Shown here: positions 61,788 to 64,000 of the stretch, in pieces
Position numbering within the stretch: the first letter of the stretch is position 1
How the letters are laid out: the number at the start of each line of letters is the position of its first letter
NCBI RefSeq assembly: GCF_900475415.1
Contig: NZ_LS483388.1
Coordinates: 201,501 to 265,500 of the forward strand
Reading direction: 5' to 3'
DNA: 64,000 bases
Source of the DNA: Streptococcus porcinus
GTDB taxonomy: Bacteria > Bacillota > Bacilli > Lactobacillales > Streptococcaceae
The notes under the pieces: model-generated
The model's database searches: none
What the model was told of the DNA's origin: nothing
What the model saw: only the letters and a program-made list of their open reading frames with translations
Made by a program: the position numbers and the translations under genes

Positions 61788-62741
61788 ATGAACACATGGC
61801 AAGAATTAACAGTCACGATTCATCGCGATGCTGAGGAGGCTGTATCTAATATTTTGATAGAGGCTGGTAGCCAAGGGGTAGCCATTAGTGATAGTGCGGA
61901 CTATTTAGGTCAGACAGGTCGTTATGGTGAAATTTTTCCAGAGGTAGAGCAGTCTGACCGTGTATCCGTTACGGGTTATTTCCCAGATAGTATGGATTTA
62001 GTAGCCTTGCGAAACCAGCTTGAGAGTGATTTAGAAGAGTTACGGACCTCTAGTTTGGAAACTGGAGACATTTTGCTTTCTGCTCAGGAATTAGCAGAGG
62101 AAGACTGGGCTGATAATTGGAAAAAATACTATGAGCCGGCTCGCATTACGCATGATCTGACCATCGTTCCTTCCTGGACTGATTATAAGGCAGAGCCTGA
62201 GGAAAAAGTCATTCGTCTAGATCCTGGGATGGCTTTTGGAACAGGCACTCATCCGACCACCAAGATGAGTCTTTTTGCTCTGGAACAAGTTCTCCGTGGC
62301 GGTGAGACGGTCATCGATGTGGGAACTGGGTCTGGCGTCCTATCTATTGCAAGTTCTTTATTAGGAGCTAAGAAAATTTTTGCTTTTGATTTGGATGATA
62401 TAGCGGTGCGTGTGGCCGAAGAAAACATTGCTTTAAATCAGGAGACGTCCAATATCCAAGTGGCTACAGGGGATCTTCTAAAAGGTGTTGAGCAGAAACC
62501 ACAGGTGATTGTTGCTAATATCTTAGCAGATATTTTAATTCACTTGACAGAAGATGCCTATCGTTTGCTTGATGATGAGGGGTACTTGATTATGTCAGGT
62601 ATTATTTCAGAAAAATGGGATATGGTTCGCAAGTCAGCTGAAGATGCTGGTTTCTTCTTGGAAACTCATATGATCCAAGGAGAATGGAATGCTTGCGTCT
62701 TCAGGAAAACAGATAATAAATCAGGAGTGATTGGTGGCTGA
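61788..62741 (+). CDS. prmA: Ribosomal protein L11 methyltransferase PrmA
   Basis: A 317-residue S-adenosylmethionine-dependent methyltransferase that trimethylates ribosomal protein L11. An N-terminal substrate-recognition domain is followed by the methyltransferase fold, with [15 protein letters not shown], the SAM-binding [14 protein letters not shown] and the NILADIL motif (equivalent to NPPY). Its stop codon overlaps the rsmE start, a common arrangement. Confidence 0.96.
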   Translation: MNTWQELTVTIHRDAEEAVSNILIEAGSQGVAISDSADYLGQTGRYGEIFPEVEQSDRVSVTGYFPDSMDLVALRNQLESDLEELRTSSLETGDILLSAQELAEEDWADNWKKYYEPARITHDLTIVPSWTDYKAEPEEKVIRLDPGMAFGTGTHPTTKMSLFALEQVLRGGETVIDVGTGSGVLSIASSLLGAKKIFAFDLDDIAVRVAEENIALNQETSNIQVATGDLLKGVEQKPQVIVANILADILIHLTEDAYRLLDDEGYLIMSGIISEKWDMVRKSAEDAGFFLETHMIQGEWNACVFRKTDNKSGVIGG

Positions 62742-63487
62742 TGCAACAATATTTTATTAAGGGGCCTTGTCAAAACCCAGTTATTATTGAGGATAAGGAA
62801 ACTATTAAACACATGTTTCAGGTTATGCGCTTGACTGATGGAGATCAGGTTTGTCTGGTCTTTGAGGATGGAATCAAGCGCTTAGCTGCTGTTTCTGATA
62901 GCGCAGCACATACATTTACTATTTTGCAAGCTTTGGATCAATCTGTCGAACTACCCGTAGCTGTAACTATTGCCTCTGGCTTTCCAAAGGGGGATAAGTT
63001 AGAATGGGTGACGCAAAAAGTGACAGAATTAGGTGCTTCTGCTATTTGGGGTTTTCCGGCGGATTGGTCAGTGGCTAAATGGGATGGCAAAAAATTGGCT
63101 AAGAAGCAAGAAAAATTGTTAAAGATAGCACAGGGTGCAGCTGAACAGAGTAAACGAAACATTATCCCAGAAGTGGAATTATTTGAACAAAAGTCAGCTT
63201 TTTTGAGGCAATTGTCCGGATTTGATTATGTTTTTGTCGCTTATGAAGAATCAGCAAAAATAGGTGAACAAGCTGCTTTTGCGACTGGCTTAAAAGCTTG
63301 TCAACCGGGTGATAGCTTGCTCTTTATCTTCGGGCCAGAAGGTGGTTTATCACCACAGGAGGTTCAAGACTTTGAAGCAATTGGTGCACAGATGATAGGC
63401 CTAGGTCCCCGGATTATGCGGACTGAAACAGCACCTTTGTATGTTTTGAGCGCGGTAAGCTACGCTTTAGAGTTAGCCGTGAAATAG
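62741..63487 (+). CDS. rsmE: 16S rRNA m3U1498 methyltransferase RsmE
   Basis: A 248-residue SPOUT-class (trefoil knot) methyltransferase that modifies U1498 of 16S rRNA. Conserved features are HMFQVMRL near the start, GDKLEWVTQKVTELG, EQSKRNIIP, IFGPEGGLS and the SAM-knot motif LGPRIMRTETAPLYVLSAV near the end. The gene overlaps prmA by one base and is followed by a terminator. Confidence 0.96.
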   Translation: MQQYFIKGPCQNPVIIEDKETIKHMFQVMRLTDGDQVCLVFEDGIKRLAAVSDSAAHTFTILQALDQSVELPVAVTIASGFPKGDKLEWVTQKVTELGASAIWGFPADWSVAKWDGKKLAKKQEKLLKIAQGAAEQSKRNIIPEVELFEQKSAFLRQLSGFDYVFVAYEESAKIGEQAAFATGLKACQPGDSLLFIFGPEGGLSPQEVQDFEAIGAQMIGLGPRIMRTETAPLYVLSAVSYALELAVK

Positions 63488-63567
63488 CAAGCTGCTTTTA
63501 AATGCACTGATAAATGCATACCAATCATTAATTCCCGTACAAGCAATCATTATCTATTAGTCTAGTT

Positions 63568-63600
63568 AATCTTCCCATGTTTGGGAAGATTTTTTATTTT
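63568..63600 (+). terminator. Terminator after rsmE
   Basis: AATCTTCCC (63568-63576) pairs with GGGAAGATT (63583-63591) and is followed by a T run. Confidence 0.88.
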
Positions 63601-63614
63601 TTCTCAAGATGGCC

Positions 63615-63680
63615 TTTACAAAAAGATAAATGGGGCATATAATAAAGAGGTAGCGCAAGCGATTGCGTAAAGCGTTTGCA
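63615..63680 (+). promoter_or_regulatory. Promoter and two LacI/CcpA-type operators before the PTS permease
   Basis: TTTACA (63615-63620), 17 bases, TATAAT (63638-63643). Just downstream are two near-palindromes: CGCAAGCGATTGCG (63653-63666), resembling a MalR/LacI-family site, and GTAAAGCGTTTGCA (about 63667-63680), resembling a catabolite-responsive (cre) site. Repression by a maltose-type regulator plus CcpA is inferred. Confidence 0.6.
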
Positions 63681-63751
63681 ACAAGATCTGATTATAAGTC
63701 TAACGCATCTTTAGGATTATGATTTGCAGGTCAAAGAAAAAGGAGAAAATA

Positions 63752-64000
63752 ATGAAATCATCTGTCAAACGCATTTTCAGCTTTGAGTTTTGGCAAAAGT
63801 TTGGAAAATGCTTAATGGTTGTTATTGCTGTAATGCCAGCTGCTGGTTTGATGATTAGTATTGGGAATTCTATTCCGATGATTAATCATGACTCAGCTTT
63901 CTTAAGTTCGTTAGGAAATATTATTGCTCAAATTGGTTGGGCTGTGATTGTAAATCTTCACTTACTCTTTGCTTTAGCTATCGGTGGAAGCTGGGCTAAA
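63752..64000 (+). CDS. PTS sugar permease EIIC (maltose/glucose type), N-terminal fragment
   Basis: The first 83 codons of a PTS enzyme IIC, truncated by the right edge. It starts after AAGGAGA and reads FSFEFWQKFGKCLMVVIAVMPAAGLMISIG, the typical N-terminus of glucose-family EIIC proteins (MalT/PtsG type), then LHLLFALAIGGSWAK. The MalR-like and cre-like operators upstream suggest a maltose or maltodextrin-related substrate, but the sugar-specific part is outside the window. Confidence 0.85.
   Translation, partial: MKSSVKRIFSFEFWQKFGKCLMVVIAVMPAAGLMISIGNSIPMINHDSAFLSSLGNIIAQIGWAVIVNLHLLFALAIGGSWAK

Noticed and set aside
1..64000. CRISPR arrays, rRNA genes, prophage structural genes or replication origins
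   Set aside because: No regularly spaced repeats, rRNA signatures or phage modules were found; the only phage/ICE traces are the integrase remnant and att-like repeats near tRNA-Lys.

Overview
The window is chromosomal DNA from a beta-haemolytic, pyogenic-group Streptococcus. It is AT-rich, uses TTG/GTG starts freely and has short intergenic gaps. It carries several loci typical of Streptococcus pyogenes and its relatives: a complete streptolysin S operon (sagA-sagI), the cysteine protease SpeB with its inhibitor Spi and regulator RopB, laminin-binding protein plus histidine-triad protein, an LPXTG pilus operon and a secreted DNase. It does not look like S. pyogenes itself. The SagA core peptide, SpeB and the gene order (lmb-htpA directly after ropB) differ from what I remember of that species. 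A neighbouring species (dysgalactiae/canis/animal pyogenic type) or a divergent lineage is likely; I cannot name it.

Layout. 0-8 kb: a left-edge flavoprotein fragment, then a pilus operon (coiled-coil ORF, SipA-like peptidase, large tip/ancillary protein, backbone pilin, class C sortase). 8-14.4 kb: metal and oxidant handling (FeoA-FeoB-Cys-rich peptide, MntH, RclA/Har-type disulfide reductase). 14.6-18.6 kb: a secreted repeat protein, an OmpR-type two-component system and a MurM-like enzyme. 18.9-26 kb: spi-speB, the 8-residue pheromone gene (sip), ropB, then the zinc-regulated lmb-htpA pair. 26-31.6 kb: gene debris, a secreted DNase, a possible regulatory leader and an LRR surface protein. 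31.9-40.4 kb: the sag operon. 40.5-46.4 kb: a LOG-family enzyme and a five-gene Nik/Opp-type ABC importer with an upstream AdcR-type operator. 46.5-54.9 kb: a decayed accessory island ending at tRNA-Lys, with a truncated regulator, amber-interrupted TraX, HAD, CPBP, GNAT, an interrupted bacteriocin-like gene with a small membrane partner, integrase, RelB and IS30 remnants, and a lactococcin-972-like gene. 55-64 kb: conserved housekeeping genes (6S RNA, rarA, pabA, pabBC, surface amidase, DUF3013, prmA, rsmE, start of a PTS permease).

How it fits together. The region is rich in host-interaction genes under distinct signals. SpeB is controlled by RopB and the peptide MWLLLLFL, whose gene I find intact between them. 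Zinc import and surface proteins sit behind AdcR-like palindromes at two separate loci. The toxin operon has a single strong promoter with hairpins after sagA. The accessory island shows repeated integration and decay at the 3' end of tRNA-Lys. All functional calls rest on reading motifs and remembered family features; no database search was run.
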